From the NCBI GenBank assembly GCA_030648515.1, contig JAUSHK010000003.1, forward strand, positions 108,710 to 151,741: a stretch of DNA of 43,032 bases. Reading direction: 5' to 3'. Each line of letters begins with the position of its first letter. The stretch's first letter is position 1. The translations under genes were made by a program, and so were the position numbers. Shown here piece after piece: positions 30,918-38,899 of this stretch. The stretch is from Candidatus Jorgensenbacteria bacterium. Its GTDB lineage: Bacteria; Patescibacteriota; Minisyncoccia; UBA6257; GWB1-50-10. The notes under the pieces were generated by a model. That model was not told where the DNA came from. It did no database searches and worked only from the letters and a program-made list of their open reading frames with translations.

Positions 30918-33875
30918 ATGAAAAAATACGACCATAAAAAAATAGAAGCTAGATGGCAAAAGGCGTGGCAAGATGAAAAAATCTACGAGCCAGATTTAAA
31001 AAAGGCAGAAAAGCCCTTCGGCACTACTCAGGGTAAACCGTTTTATAACCTAATGATGTTCCCGTACCCGTCAGGGGAGGGATTGCACGTGGGCCACGCG
31101 TTTGCGTTTACAGGAGCGGATGTCTACGGTCGCAAAAAACGCATGGAGGGGCGCGATGTATTTGAGCCTATGGGATATGACTCGTTCGGAATTCACGCGG
31201 AAAACTACGCGATAAAAATAAACGAGCACCCGAAAGAACTGACGAGAAAAACAACGGAACGTTATGAAGCACAGCTCAAAAGCATGGGTATTGGATACGC
31301 GTGGGACGAGCGCCTATTAACATCCGATGCTGAGTATTACAAATGGACGCAGTGGATTTTTATGCAGATGTGGAAACACGGGCTCGCGTACCGAAAAAAA
31401 CAGGCGGTGAATTGGTGTCCATCCTGCAAAACAGTCCTCGCGGACGAACAGGTCATTCTTCGCGGAGTGAAGAATGATCCCGAGCAAATGCGAGGGATAG
31501 GTGTTTGCGAACGCTGTAGTTCCGTGGTGAAGAAAAAGAATCTTGAGCAGTGGTTTTTCAGAATCACGAAGTACGCGGAAAAACTGCTTCAAAATCTTGA
31601 GAAAATCGACTGGTCGGAAAAAATAAAAATCGCCCAACGAAATTGGATTGGGCGTTCCGAGGGGGCATCAATAAGATTTCGTATCAAGTATAAAGTATCA
31701 AGTATCAAGAGTTCCGATGAATATATTGAGGTGTTCACAACGCGGCCCGATACATTATTCGGCGCGACGTATATGGTGCTTGCGCCAGAGCATGAACTAA
31801 TCTCAAATCTCAAATCTAAAATCTCAAATTTTAAAGAGGTAGAGAATTATGTCAAAAAAGCACGTTCAAAAACGGAGGAGGAACGGACTGTAGAAACAAA
31901 GGATAAAACAGGCGTTGAACTGAAGGGAATAAAAGCGATTAATCCGACGAATAACGAGGAAATTCCCATTTTTGCCGCGGACTACGTTTTATCCGGCTAT
32001 GGCACGGGCGCGATTATGGCGGTGCCAGCGCATGATGAGCGCGACTGGGAATTCGCAAAGAAGTTCGATATAGAAATCCGCAATGTCATTGACCCAGTTT
32101 TTAGCACATTTGAAGGAAAGACTGAAGAAAGAGAAAGAGTAGTTGCGCTCGTTGAGGATGGCGACAAAGTACTGACGATTAACTGGGGGCCGGGAAAAGG
32201 TGGTCGCTTGCTCGTCGGGGGAGGTATACAAAGTAGCGAGGGTCCAGTTGAAACGGCGCAGCGGGAAATAGCCGAAGAAGCCGGGTACACGCACGTGAAG
32301 TTGGCGGAAATCGGGCAGGAAACTGTTCACTATAAATATTTTTCCCACAACAAAAAAGCCGGATTTCATGCGCATGTAAAAATTCTGCATTTCAAGCTTG
32401 AAAAAAAAGAACGCGTTGCGCAAAAACTCGAAGATAATGAAAAGGGCTGGTTTGTTGTAGAGTGGATTTCAAAAGAACAGGCCGGCAGGGAAATTATTGA
32501 CCCGCTTCATAATTACGTGTTTCAGAAATTTATTGCGGGAAAGTGCTATGCCGGCACGGGCATAATGGCTAATTCTGGAAAATTTTCAGGGATGGATTCA
32601 GAAGAAGCGAAATGGGCAATTACAAAACTTGTCGGAGGCGAACGGAAAATCCAGTATCGGCTTCGTGACTGGCTTATCTCGCGCCAACGGTACTGGGGCG
32701 CGCCGATTCCGATGATTTTCTGCGACACGTGCGCCGCGGCCGGAAAAGGAGAATATCCGTCAGCTAGCGGAGAAATGCATGGTTGGTACGCGGTGCCTGA
32801 AAAAGATTTGCCGGTTGAGCTTCCATTTATAAAAGAATTCCGCCCGCAGGGGAAGAATGAATCTCCGCTCGCGTCGGTAAAAGAATTTTATGAAACAAAA
32901 TGCCCAGCGTGCGGAGCGAAAGCGCGACGTGAAACGGATGTCTCGGATACGTTCTTAGATTCCGCGTGGTATTTCTTAAGATATCCAAGCGTCCACAATG
33001 AAAAAGAAGCATGGGATAAGGCGCTCACGAAAAAATGGCTGCCGGTCAATATGTATATCGGCGGAGCGGAACACGCGGTGCTTCACCTGCTCTACTCGCG
33101 GTTTGTCACGATGGCATTTCACGACTTCGGGATACTTGATTTTGAAGAGCCGTTTTCGGTATTCCGCGCGCACGGGCTTCTTATCAAAGACGGCGCGAAA
33201 ATGTCCAAATCAAAGGGAAACGTTGTAAATCCTGATGAATATGTCAAAAATTTCGGCGCGGATGCATTTCGTATGTACTTAATGTTTCTCGCGCCGTTCG
33301 AACAGGGCGGTGATTTCCGCGACCAGGGCATTTTAGGAATCACTCGCTTTTTGGATCGCGTATGGAAGATGGGAATGGAGGTTTCCGAAGGCAAGGAAAT
33401 AGAAAAAACAAACAGCGAAACCGAAACACTCATTCATCAAACTATAAAAAAAGTTACGGGGGACATTGATGGATTGCAATACAACACAGCAATCTCCGCG
33501 CTTATGGTTTTTTTGAGCGGACTTGAAAAAGACGGAGCAAATCGCGAAAACTTTGAAATTCTCTTAAAACTTCTCGCGTCGTTCGCCCCGCACATCACAG
33601 AAGAATTATGGTACGAACTTGGTAATAAAACTTCAATTCATACGTCAGCATGGCCGAAATTTGATGCAGCGCTTGCGCTCGGCGACACCATTGATTTTGT
33701 GATTCAGGTAAACGGAAAACATCGCGGAACGATAAACATCCGCCGCGGCATCGGGCAGGACGAAGCGGAAAAGCTTGCGCGGGAAACAGAGAAAGTAAAA
33801 ACGGCGCTTGCTGGCAAAAATGTGCATAAGGTTGTCTTTGTTCCGGATCGCCTAATTAATTTTGTAGTCCAATAG
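30918..33875 (+). CDS. leuS: Leucyl-tRNA synthetase with embedded Nudix domain
   Basis: 985 residues from ATG 30918 (the track start at 30876 is an upstream TTG), about 130-150 longer than usual. Class I LeuRS: HIGH motif 'GLHVGHAF' (about 54-61), CP1 editing domain with 'VFTTRPDTLFGATYM' and 'AVPAHDERDWEFAKKF', KMSKS at about 760 ('GAKMSKSKGNVVNP') and the C-terminal domain. Inside CP1, between 'NVIDPV' and 'GTGIMANSGKFSGMD' (about 394-544), lies a whole Nudix domain with the box 'GGIQSSEGPVETAQREIAEE' followed by 'AGY', matching Gx5Ex7REUxEExGU. Editing residues flanking it are intact. Two repeat-derived loops are present ('KYKVSSIKSS', about 254-264, and 'ISNLKSKISNFK', about 294-306). A TACAAT box lies 13 bases before the ATG. 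Confidence 0.95.
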   Translation: MKKYDHKKIEARWQKAWQDEKIYEPDLKKAEKPFGTTQGKPFYNLMMFPYPSGEGLHVGHAFAFTGADVYGRKKRMEGRDVFEPMGYDSFGIHAENYAIKINEHPKELTRKTTERYEAQLKSMGIGYAWDERLLTSDAEYYKWTQWIFMQMWKHGLAYRKKQAVNWCPSCKTVLADEQVILRGVKNDPEQMRGIGVCERCSSVVKKKNLEQWFFRITKYAEKLLQNLEKIDWSEKIKIAQRNWIGRSEGASIRFRIKYKVSSIKSSDEYIEVFTTRPDTLFGATYMVLAPEHELISNLKSKISNFKEVENYVKKARSKTEEERTVETKDKTGVELKGIKAINPTNNEEIPIFAADYVLSGYGTGAIMAVPAHDERDWEFAKKFDIEIRNVIDPVFSTFEGKTEERERVVALVEDGDKVLTINWGPGKGGRLLVGGGIQSSEGPVETAQREIAEEAGYTHVKLAEIGQETVHYKYFSHNKKAGFHAHVKILHFKLEKKERVAQKLEDNEKGWFVVEWISKEQAGREIIDPLHNYVFQKFIAGKCYAGTGIMANSGKFSGMDSEEAKWAITKLVGGERKIQYRLRDWLISRQRYWGAPIPMIFCDTCAAAGKGEYPSASGEMHGWYAVPEKDLPVELPFIKEFRPQGKNESPLASVKEFYETKCPACGAKARRETDVSDTFLDSAWYFLRYPSVHNEKEAWDKALTKKWLPVNMYIGGAEHAVLHLLYSRFVTMAFHDFGILDFEEPFSVFRAHGLLIKDGAKMSKSKGNVVNPDEYVKNFGADAFRMYLMFLAPFEQGGDFRDQGILGITRFLDRVWKMGMEVSEGKEIEKTNSETETLIHQTIKKVTGDIDGLQYNTAISALMVFLSGLEKDGANRENFEILLKLLASFAPHITEELWYELGNKTSIHTSAWPKFDAALALGDTIDFVIQVNGKHRGTINIRRGIGQDEAEKLARETEKVKTALAGKNVHKVVFVPDRLINFVVQ
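31681..31709 (+). repeat. AAGTATCAAGTATCAAG repeat inside leuS
   Basis: GTATCAAGTATAAAGTATCA then AGTATCAAG, a short degenerate tandem repeat read as KYKVSSIK just before the TTRPDT editing motif. Confidence 0.65.
31799..31830 (+). repeat. AATCTCAAATCTCAAATC repeat inside leuS
   Basis: Four tandem TCTAAAA/TCTCAAA-type units encode ISNLKSKISNF after 'APEHEL', where homologues have a shorter loop. Confidence 0.65.
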
Positions 33876-33890
33876 GTTACAATAAAGATA

Positions 33891-34817
33891 ATGGAGAAAG
33901 GAATCGGTTTTCTGATAGTTGTTTTTATCGCGGGATTTATTATTTACCTTCTCGCTCAGATAGGTACGGGTAAGATAAGTTTCGGCGAAAAATTTTCGTT
34001 TCTAACGCTTACCCCGCCTGGGGGAATGCGTCTATCTGTTCCCGCCTCGGCCCCAAGCCCGTCAGTTCAAGTGCAATTCCAGCAACCCGCTTCACAAGTT
34101 GGGGCACAGCAACCAACACCGCCAACTGGATTTTCCGCGTCACAGCTCTCGCCGTTCTACGGCATGGTGAAAATAAATCAGGTGCGCCCTTCATATGGAT
34201 ACGCTGACCCAAGCGAATTTACGCTTTCCTCCAATTACCAAAATCCGGAAACCATTGATATTACCGGTTGGCGGCTCGCGTCAAATAAAAGTATGTACGC
34301 GGCAATAATTCCACAGGGAGTCGCCAACTATAGTCCGACCGGCCCGCTCTACGATGGAGATATTATTATTGATTCCGGAACGACAGTGAATGTCTCAAGC
34401 GGCATAAGCCCCATAGGAAAAAGTTTTCGGCTTAACGGATGTACTGGTTATCTGAACGAGATGTATAAGTTCAGTTCGTCGCTTCCGTCAAATTGTCCGA
34501 CGTCTTATGACCGCAGTGAGATTACGACTTTTAACGGCAATTGCCAGTCGTTTATTCTCTCCCAGTACGGCTGTCATACGCCGACTCCGGATGAAATAAA
34601 TCGCGCGGCAGGATATCAAGACACTGCGTGTCGCGCATATTTAGACCGCTTTAGTTTTAACTCCTGCTATCGCACGCATTCAACTGAAAGCAACTTTTTT
34701 TCGCATGAATGGCGCGTGTGGCTTAACCTGCAGACACCACTGCAATTTGATTCTCAACATGACCGGATTCTCCTTCTTGATATAAAAGGGCTTTTGGTGG
34801 ATCAGTACGTCTACTAA
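33891..34817 (+). CDS. Membrane-anchored surface protein, lamin-tail-like, Cys-containing
   Basis: 308 residues. An N-terminal anchor (about 4-24, 'IGFLIVVFIAGFIIYLLAQIG') and a Pro/Gln/Ser-rich linker (about 45-85) precede an outer domain. 'MVKINQVRP...NPETIDITGWRLASNKS' resembles a lamin-tail or similar beta-sandwich start, and 'HEWRVWLNLQTPLQFDSQHDRILLLDIKGLLVDQYVY' its end. Between them lies an insert with about six cysteines (NGCTGY, SNCPTS, NGNCQS, YGCHTP, TACRAY, NSCYRT) that probably form disulphides. A TACAAT box lies seven bases before the ATG. The function is unknown. Confidence 0.65.
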   Translation: MEKGIGFLIVVFIAGFIIYLLAQIGTGKISFGEKFSFLTLTPPGGMRLSVPASAPSPSVQVQFQQPASQVGAQQPTPPTGFSASQLSPFYGMVKINQVRPSYGYADPSEFTLSSNYQNPETIDITGWRLASNKSMYAAIIPQGVANYSPTGPLYDGDIIIDSGTTVNVSSGISPIGKSFRLNGCTGYLNEMYKFSSSLPSNCPTSYDRSEITTFNGNCQSFILSQYGCHTPTPDEINRAAGYQDTACRAYLDRFSFNSCYRTHSTESNFFSHEWRVWLNLQTPLQFDSQHDRILLLDIKGLLVDQYVY

Positions 34818-34819
34818 AA

Positions 34820-34935
34820 TAATTTCTAATTCCTAATATCTAATTTCTAATAATCCCTTCGGTCCGCCAGCCGGCGGATTTAGACATTAGACATTTAGAT
34901 TTTCATTAGAAATTAGTAATTAATAATTAGATATT
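34820..34935. repeat. ATTAGAAATTAGTAATTA-type inverted-repeat element, copy 2
   Basis: The same arms as copy 1 (AATTTCTAATTCCTAATATC and ATTAGAAATTAGTAATTA) surround a centre carrying CCTTCGG and TCCGCCAGCCGGCGGA. It fills the convergent gap and may also end both transcripts. Confidence 0.8.
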
Positions 34936-34942
34936 TTGCAAC

Positions 34943-36001
34943 CTATTTCCGTTCCGCGAGTGAAATTTTAACGCTCAATTCTTTCTTTCCGCGCAAAACA
35001 GTGAGGGCAATGACATCGCCGACGCTGCAGTTTTCAAGGCAGTCCTGAATGTTTTTCTCCCTGGTAATTTTCTCCGCGTTCCATGTGAGAATGATGTCGC
35101 GTTCTTTAATGCCGGCGCGTGCGGCCGGGCTCTGCGGAACTACCGCCGTATCAAACGGATGCTCGTGAGTAACAAGCGCGCCGTAGCCGATAGGAAGCCC
35201 GAGTTTTTCTTTCATATCTTCGTCAAGCGTAATGTATCGTAAGCCGAGAAGGGGCCGGCGTATGCGGCCATACTGCTTGATGTCTTCTAGGTCGCGCCAT
35301 GCGGCATGAATAGGAATCGCGAAGCTGATATTTTCCGCAGCCGCAACGACTGCGGCATTAATGCCGATTGCGCGCCCGAAAATATCAACGAGCGGTCCGC
35401 CGGAATTTCCTGGGTTAATTGCCGCATCTGTTTGAATAAGCCCGCGCATCTCCTGGATAGGGGACGCGATATCTGCTTGCGCGGAAACGGAGCGTGAAAG
35501 CCCGGAAATAATTCCGCGAGAAACAGTGTTTCTAAAAATACCCAAAGCGTTTCCGAACGCCAATACCGTTTGCCCAAGCGCAAGTTCATGCGAATTGCAC
35601 AACTCAACAACCGGCAGTTTTTTGCTGGATTTTATTTTGAGAATTGCGACGTCGTCTATCGGATCGCGCGCGAGAACCTCCGCAGGATATGTTTCGTTAT
35701 CACTTGCAATAACAGAGTATTCCACATTTGGTTCGCTTACGACGTGCTTATTAGTGAGCACAATGCCGGACGCGTCAACAATAAATCCCGATCCGCCGCC
35801 AACCTGCACCATCCCGTGCGCGTTGATTTTATCCGGCGGAATCCGGAACGGCAGTTTGCCAGCGCGTCCGTGGCTGCTTCTGCGCAGAATAGAAATCTCC
35901 TTTTCAAGTTCCGAGATGTGTTTTGAAAGCATCACTGACACAACGGCTGGCAATACCTTTTTTACTGTCGAGATAATCTCCGATTTTTCTTTTTTAATCA
36001 T
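34943..36001 (-). CDS. HtrA/Deg-like serine protease with PDZ domain
   Basis: 352 residues. A trypsin-like domain carries the triad H86 ('LTNKHVVS'), D117 ('DPIDDVAIL') and S200 ('INPGNSGGPLVD'), followed by one PDZ domain (about 260-350, 'PQSPAARAGIKERDIILTWN'). Deg proteases degrade or refold damaged envelope proteins. Here the N terminus ('MIKKEKSEIISTVKKVLPAVVSV') has no signal peptide or membrane helix, and an in-frame TGA lies eight codons upstream, so no longer start is possible. A cytoplasmic location, or an unusual export route, follows. The -10-like TACAAT lies nine bases before the ATG. Confidence 0.92.
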   Translation of the reverse strand: MIKKEKSEIISTVKKVLPAVVSVMLSKHISELEKEISILRRSSHGRAGKLPFRIPPDKINAHGMVQVGGGSGFIVDASGIVLTNKHVVSEPNVEYSVIASDNETYPAEVLARDPIDDVAILKIKSSKKLPVVELCNSHELALGQTVLAFGNALGIFRNTVSRGIISGLSRSVSAQADIASPIQEMRGLIQTDAAINPGNSGGPLVDIFGRAIGINAAVVAAAENISFAIPIHAAWRDLEDIKQYGRIRRPLLGLRYITLDEDMKEKLGLPIGYGALVTHEHPFDTAVVPQSPAARAGIKERDIILTWNAEKITREKNIQDCLENCSVGDVIALTVLRGKKELSVKISLAERK

Positions 36002-36042
36002 AATGAGCTTATTGTACCTTATTCACATAATTCTCCACAACG

Positions 36043-37560
36043 CTACATTCCACGTATCACATCAATCCTCGCGCCTATGGCATTCAGGCGTTCGGCGACT
36101 TCTTCATAGCCGCGGTTGATGGAATAGACGTTGCGTAAAACAGAAACTCCTTTTGCCGCAAGCATTCCAATAAGCACAATCATCGCGGGGCGGAGTGCTG
36201 GAGGACATACAACCTGCGCGCCTTTGAGCGGGCGCGGGCCCTGGATGAAAACGCGGTGCGGGTCGGCAAGCGTTACTGACGCGCCAAGCCGGTTAAGCTC
36301 GGTAAAATAAATTGCGCGGTTTTCCCACATCCAGTCGTGGATAAGCGTTGTTCCTGTCGCCTGTGTGGCGATGGGGACGAAGAACGGCAAATTATCGACG
36401 TTGATGCCCGGGTATGGCTGGGCGTGGATTTTATCAGACGGCGCGCGGAGTTTTGAAGGAAAAACGGTTATATCAACAAGTTTTGTTTTCCCGTTGTACG
36501 AATAGTAGGAAAGTCCCTTTGTGTAGCGCAATCCCATCTTTTCAAGTTTTAAAAGTTCCAGCGCCAAAAAATCAATCGGGCACCGCGTGATAGTGAGACG
36601 CGAGCCAGTAGTAATAGCCGCGCTCAAAAACATCATTGATTCAATCGGGTCCTCGCTATTATGGTATTCAACTGGCATATCGATTTTCGGCACGCCGTGG
36701 ACAATGAGCGTTGATGTGCCGACTCCTTCAATAGTCACGCCGAGCATTTCCAAAAAGAAACACAGCTCTTGCACCTGGTAGTTTGATGTTGCAAATGAAA
36801 TGCGGGTAATGCCGGGAATTTTTGCCGCGGCAATGAGGAGGTTTTCCGTCGCAGTGTCGCTCGCTTCATAAAGAACAATATCGGCCGGCTTTAATTTCTT
36901 TGCCGTGATGCGGTATGAATTTTCAGTTGTTGTAATGCGCACGCCGAACTCTTCAAGCCCGAATCTGTGCGCGGCGATAGTGCGCTCTCCCATCTTGCAT
37001 CCGCCGGCGTGCGGAATAGAAAAAGCTTTCTCGCGGTGGATGAGTCCGCCGATAAGCATAAGCGAAGAGCGCATTTTACTCGCGGAGTCCTGATTACACG
37101 CCGCAATATGCACCCGTTTCGGGGGAGTTATTACCACGCTGTTTTTCCCGGTCCACTCAACGGAAAAGCCGATGCTTAAAAGCACCTCAATGAAGCGGTT
37201 CACTTCTTCTATCCGCGGAATTCCGTGAAGCGTGGTTTTTGCGTCGTTTAGTACCGACGCGGCAAGCAATCCGAGCGCGCCGTTTTTTGACGAGTTTGTC
37301 GCGACCGTGCCGTGAAGCTTGCGCCCGCCGTCAACGCGGAAATCAATTGAGTCCGTGATTGAAATAATTTTTCTTCCGAACACTTCCCCGATGCTCGCGA
37401 GCGCCTGCATTGATAAATTTTGCCGGCCGGTTTCCATGCGGGCGACCGCGCTCTGGGAAGTATTCAAGGCGCGGGCGAGTTCGTGTTGCGTCATGCCTCG
37501 CTGGTCGCGCAGGAAGCGTATAAATGCCCCGATTTTTTTCTGCTCGTCTATTTGTGTCAT
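36043..37560 (-). CDS. murA: UDP-GlcNAc 1-carboxyvinyltransferase fused to an HTH domain
   Basis: 505 residues against about 420 for ordinary MurA. Residues 1-66 form a complete Xre-type helix-turn-helix ('IGAFIRFLRDQRGMTQHELA', 'NTSQSAVARMETGRQNLS'). From about 73 it is MurA: 'TNSSKNGALGLLAAS' with the catalytic Lys-Asn, C188 in 'HAGGCKMGERTI' (the PEP-binding, fosfomycin-target Cys) and 'GINVDNLPFFVPIATQATG' with the usual Asp replaced in context. It catalyses the first committed step of peptidoglycan synthesis. It is divergent from murB with 39 bases between the starts, where a 20-bp near-palindrome lies. Autoregulation is a reasonable inference. Confidence 0.93.
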   Translation of the reverse strand: MTQIDEQKKIGAFIRFLRDQRGMTQHELARALNTSQSAVARMETGRQNLSMQALASIGEVFGRKIISITDSIDFRVDGGRKLHGTVATNSSKNGALGLLAASVLNDAKTTLHGIPRIEEVNRFIEVLLSIGFSVEWTGKNSVVITPPKRVHIAACNQDSASKMRSSLMLIGGLIHREKAFSIPHAGGCKMGERTIAAHRFGLEEFGVRITTTENSYRITAKKLKPADIVLYEASDTATENLLIAAAKIPGITRISFATSNYQVQELCFFLEMLGVTIEGVGTSTLIVHGVPKIDMPVEYHNSEDPIESMMFLSAAITTGSRLTITRCPIDFLALELLKLEKMGLRYTKGLSYYSYNGKTKLVDITVFPSKLRAPSDKIHAQPYPGINVDNLPFFVPIATQATGTTLIHDWMWENRAIYFTELNRLGASVTLADPHRVFIQGPRPLKGAQVVCPPALRPAMIVLIGMLAAKGVSVLRNVYSINRGYEEVAERLNAIGARIDVIRGM

Positions 37561-37570
37561 ATCGCAAAAA

Positions 37571-37590
37571 GTATATCATATATGGTATAC
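37571..37590. promoter_or_regulatory. 20-bp near-palindrome between murA and murB
   Basis: GTATATCATATATGGTATAC differs from its reverse complement at a single pair of positions. It overlaps the only space for both -10 boxes (TATACAAT for murB; TATGAT/TATACT for murA), so a protein bound here would affect both genes. The HTH of MurA is the obvious candidate. Confidence 0.55.
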
Positions 37591-37599
37591 AATTTGTAT

Positions 37600-38634
37600 A
37601 TGGAGAAACCACCTAGAATTGAAGAGCATATTCCTATCGGTAAATTCTGCACATTCCGGCTCGGCGGCCCCGCGCGGTATTTCTCGCGCGCCTCAAGCGC
37701 CTCTCACATTCCTTTTCTTGTTGAGCGGGCACGCTCTCTCCGCGTGCCGCTGCATATATTAGGCGGAGGGTCAAACACCATTTGCGCGGATGGGGTAATT
37801 GAGCGATTTGTCATCAAAATGGAGGAAAACAATATCAGTCCGGTTGATGAAACTAAAACCAATTTTTTTATTGAGGCCGCGGCGGGAACCCCGTGGGACG
37901 CATTCGTAGAATATGCGGTGCGACACAACACATCGGGCGTTGAGGCGCTCTCGGCTATCCCGGGAACGGTAGGCGCGACGCCGATTCAAAACGTTGGCGC
38001 ATACGGGCAAGAGGTCGGTGGGACCATCGTTCATGCGCGCGCCTACGATACAAAAACTGATTCGTTCGTGACTATTCCCGCAAAGCAATGCCGATTTGAG
38101 TACCGCGGGAGTATTTTTAAATGGCGCGCGCGCGGACGATTTATCATAACCTCGGTTTTATTCAGGCTTTCAAAACGCGCGCCAAAAATCCCGAATTATC
38201 CAAGCGTTCGAAAATACTTCGTGGAATCAAAAACGCGCCATCCGTCGCCCGTGGACATAAGAAACGCTGTTATTACAATCCGCGCGAGCAAGCTTCCTGA
38301 TCCCGCGCGCATTCCGAACGCCGGATCGTTTTTTGAAAATCCGGTTGTGCCGCGCGGCGTATGTAAAAAGCTCTCGCGTAAATTTCCGGAAATTCCGTTG
38401 TTTGCTTTTTCAGATACAAAATTAGAAATACCCGCGGGCTGGCTCATTGACCAGTGCGGCTTCAAAGGAATATGGAAGGGGAACGCTGGCGTGTATAAAA
38501 AAAATGCGCTTGTTCTAATCGGAAACAGAAAAACAACCTATCAGGACCTAATGAACCTCAAAGACGATATCATCTCCGCGGTGCGCAAAAAATTTGGTAT
38601 CTCCCTAGAAATGGAGCCGGATATTGTTATCTAA
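37600..38634 (+). CDS. murB: UDP-N-acetylenolpyruvoylglucosamine reductase
   Basis: 344 residues from ATG 37600. The track start at 37420 lies inside divergent murA and is not credible. MurB is the FAD- and NADPH-dependent enzyme following MurA. Motifs: 'TFRLGGPARYFSRA', 'ILGGGSNTICADG' (FAD), 'EALSAIPGTVGATPIQNVGAYGQEV', 'CRFEYRGSIFKW', 'PNAGSFFENPVV' (catalytic Ser), 'AGWLIDQCGFKG' and the C-terminal Glu region 'ISLEMEPDIVI'. This is type I architecture. No SD; the TATACAAT box lies about seven bases upstream of the start. Confidence 0.95.
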   Translation: MEKPPRIEEHIPIGKFCTFRLGGPARYFSRASSASHIPFLVERARSLRVPLHILGGGSNTICADGVIERFVIKMEENNISPVDETKTNFFIEAAAGTPWDAFVEYAVRHNTSGVEALSAIPGTVGATPIQNVGAYGQEVGGTIVHARAYDTKTDSFVTIPAKQCRFEYRGSIFKWRARGRFIITSVLFRLSKRAPKIPNYPSVRKYFVESKTRHPSPVDIRNAVITIRASKLPDPARIPNAGSFFENPVVPRGVCKKLSRKFPEIPLFAFSDTKLEIPAGWLIDQCGFKGIWKGNAGVYKKNALVLIGNRKTTYQDLMNLKDDIISAVRKKFGISLEMEPDIVI

Positions 38635-38685
38635 CAACGCGCCTGTTTAAAAATCCGCCAGCTGACGGAGCAGGCGGGCGCATTT

Positions 38686-38793
38686 CTTCACAAGGCGGAG
38701 GAGGTGAGATTCGAACTCACGATACGGTTTCCCGTATACCGTTTTTCGAGAACGGCCCCTTCAACCACTCAGGCACTCCTCCGCCTTGTGAAG
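38686..38793. repeat. 18-bp perfect inverted repeat enclosing tRNA-Ser
   Basis: CTTCACAAGGCGGAGGAG (38686-38703) and CTCCTCCGCCTTGTGAAG (38776-38793) are exact complements. Seven pairs are the tRNA acceptor stem; the other eleven continue outward, pairing the discriminator base and both flanks. Confidence 0.9.
38696..38782 (-). tRNA. tRNA-Ser (anticodon CGA)
   Basis: 87 nt on the minus strand: acceptor GGAGGAG/CTCCTCC, anticodon stem CCGTT/AACGG with loop CTCGAAA (anticodon CGA, codon UCG), long variable arm TACGG/CCGTA typical of class II tRNA-Ser, T arm GTGAG/CTCAC with loop TTCGAAT. Discriminator G, as expected for serine. CCA is not encoded. Confidence 0.95.
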
Positions 38794-38899
38794 AACTTTT
38801 TCGGCGACCATCCCGCCTTCATTAAAATTATGGCGGATAAATATGCGAACTCCCTATGTTTTGCCTGTAGAACTACGACTCTACGTTTTTCACTGCCAG

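Noticed and set aside
37420-37599. Upstream extension of murB
   Set aside because: It would overlap the HTH-coding part of divergent murA; the family begins at 37600.
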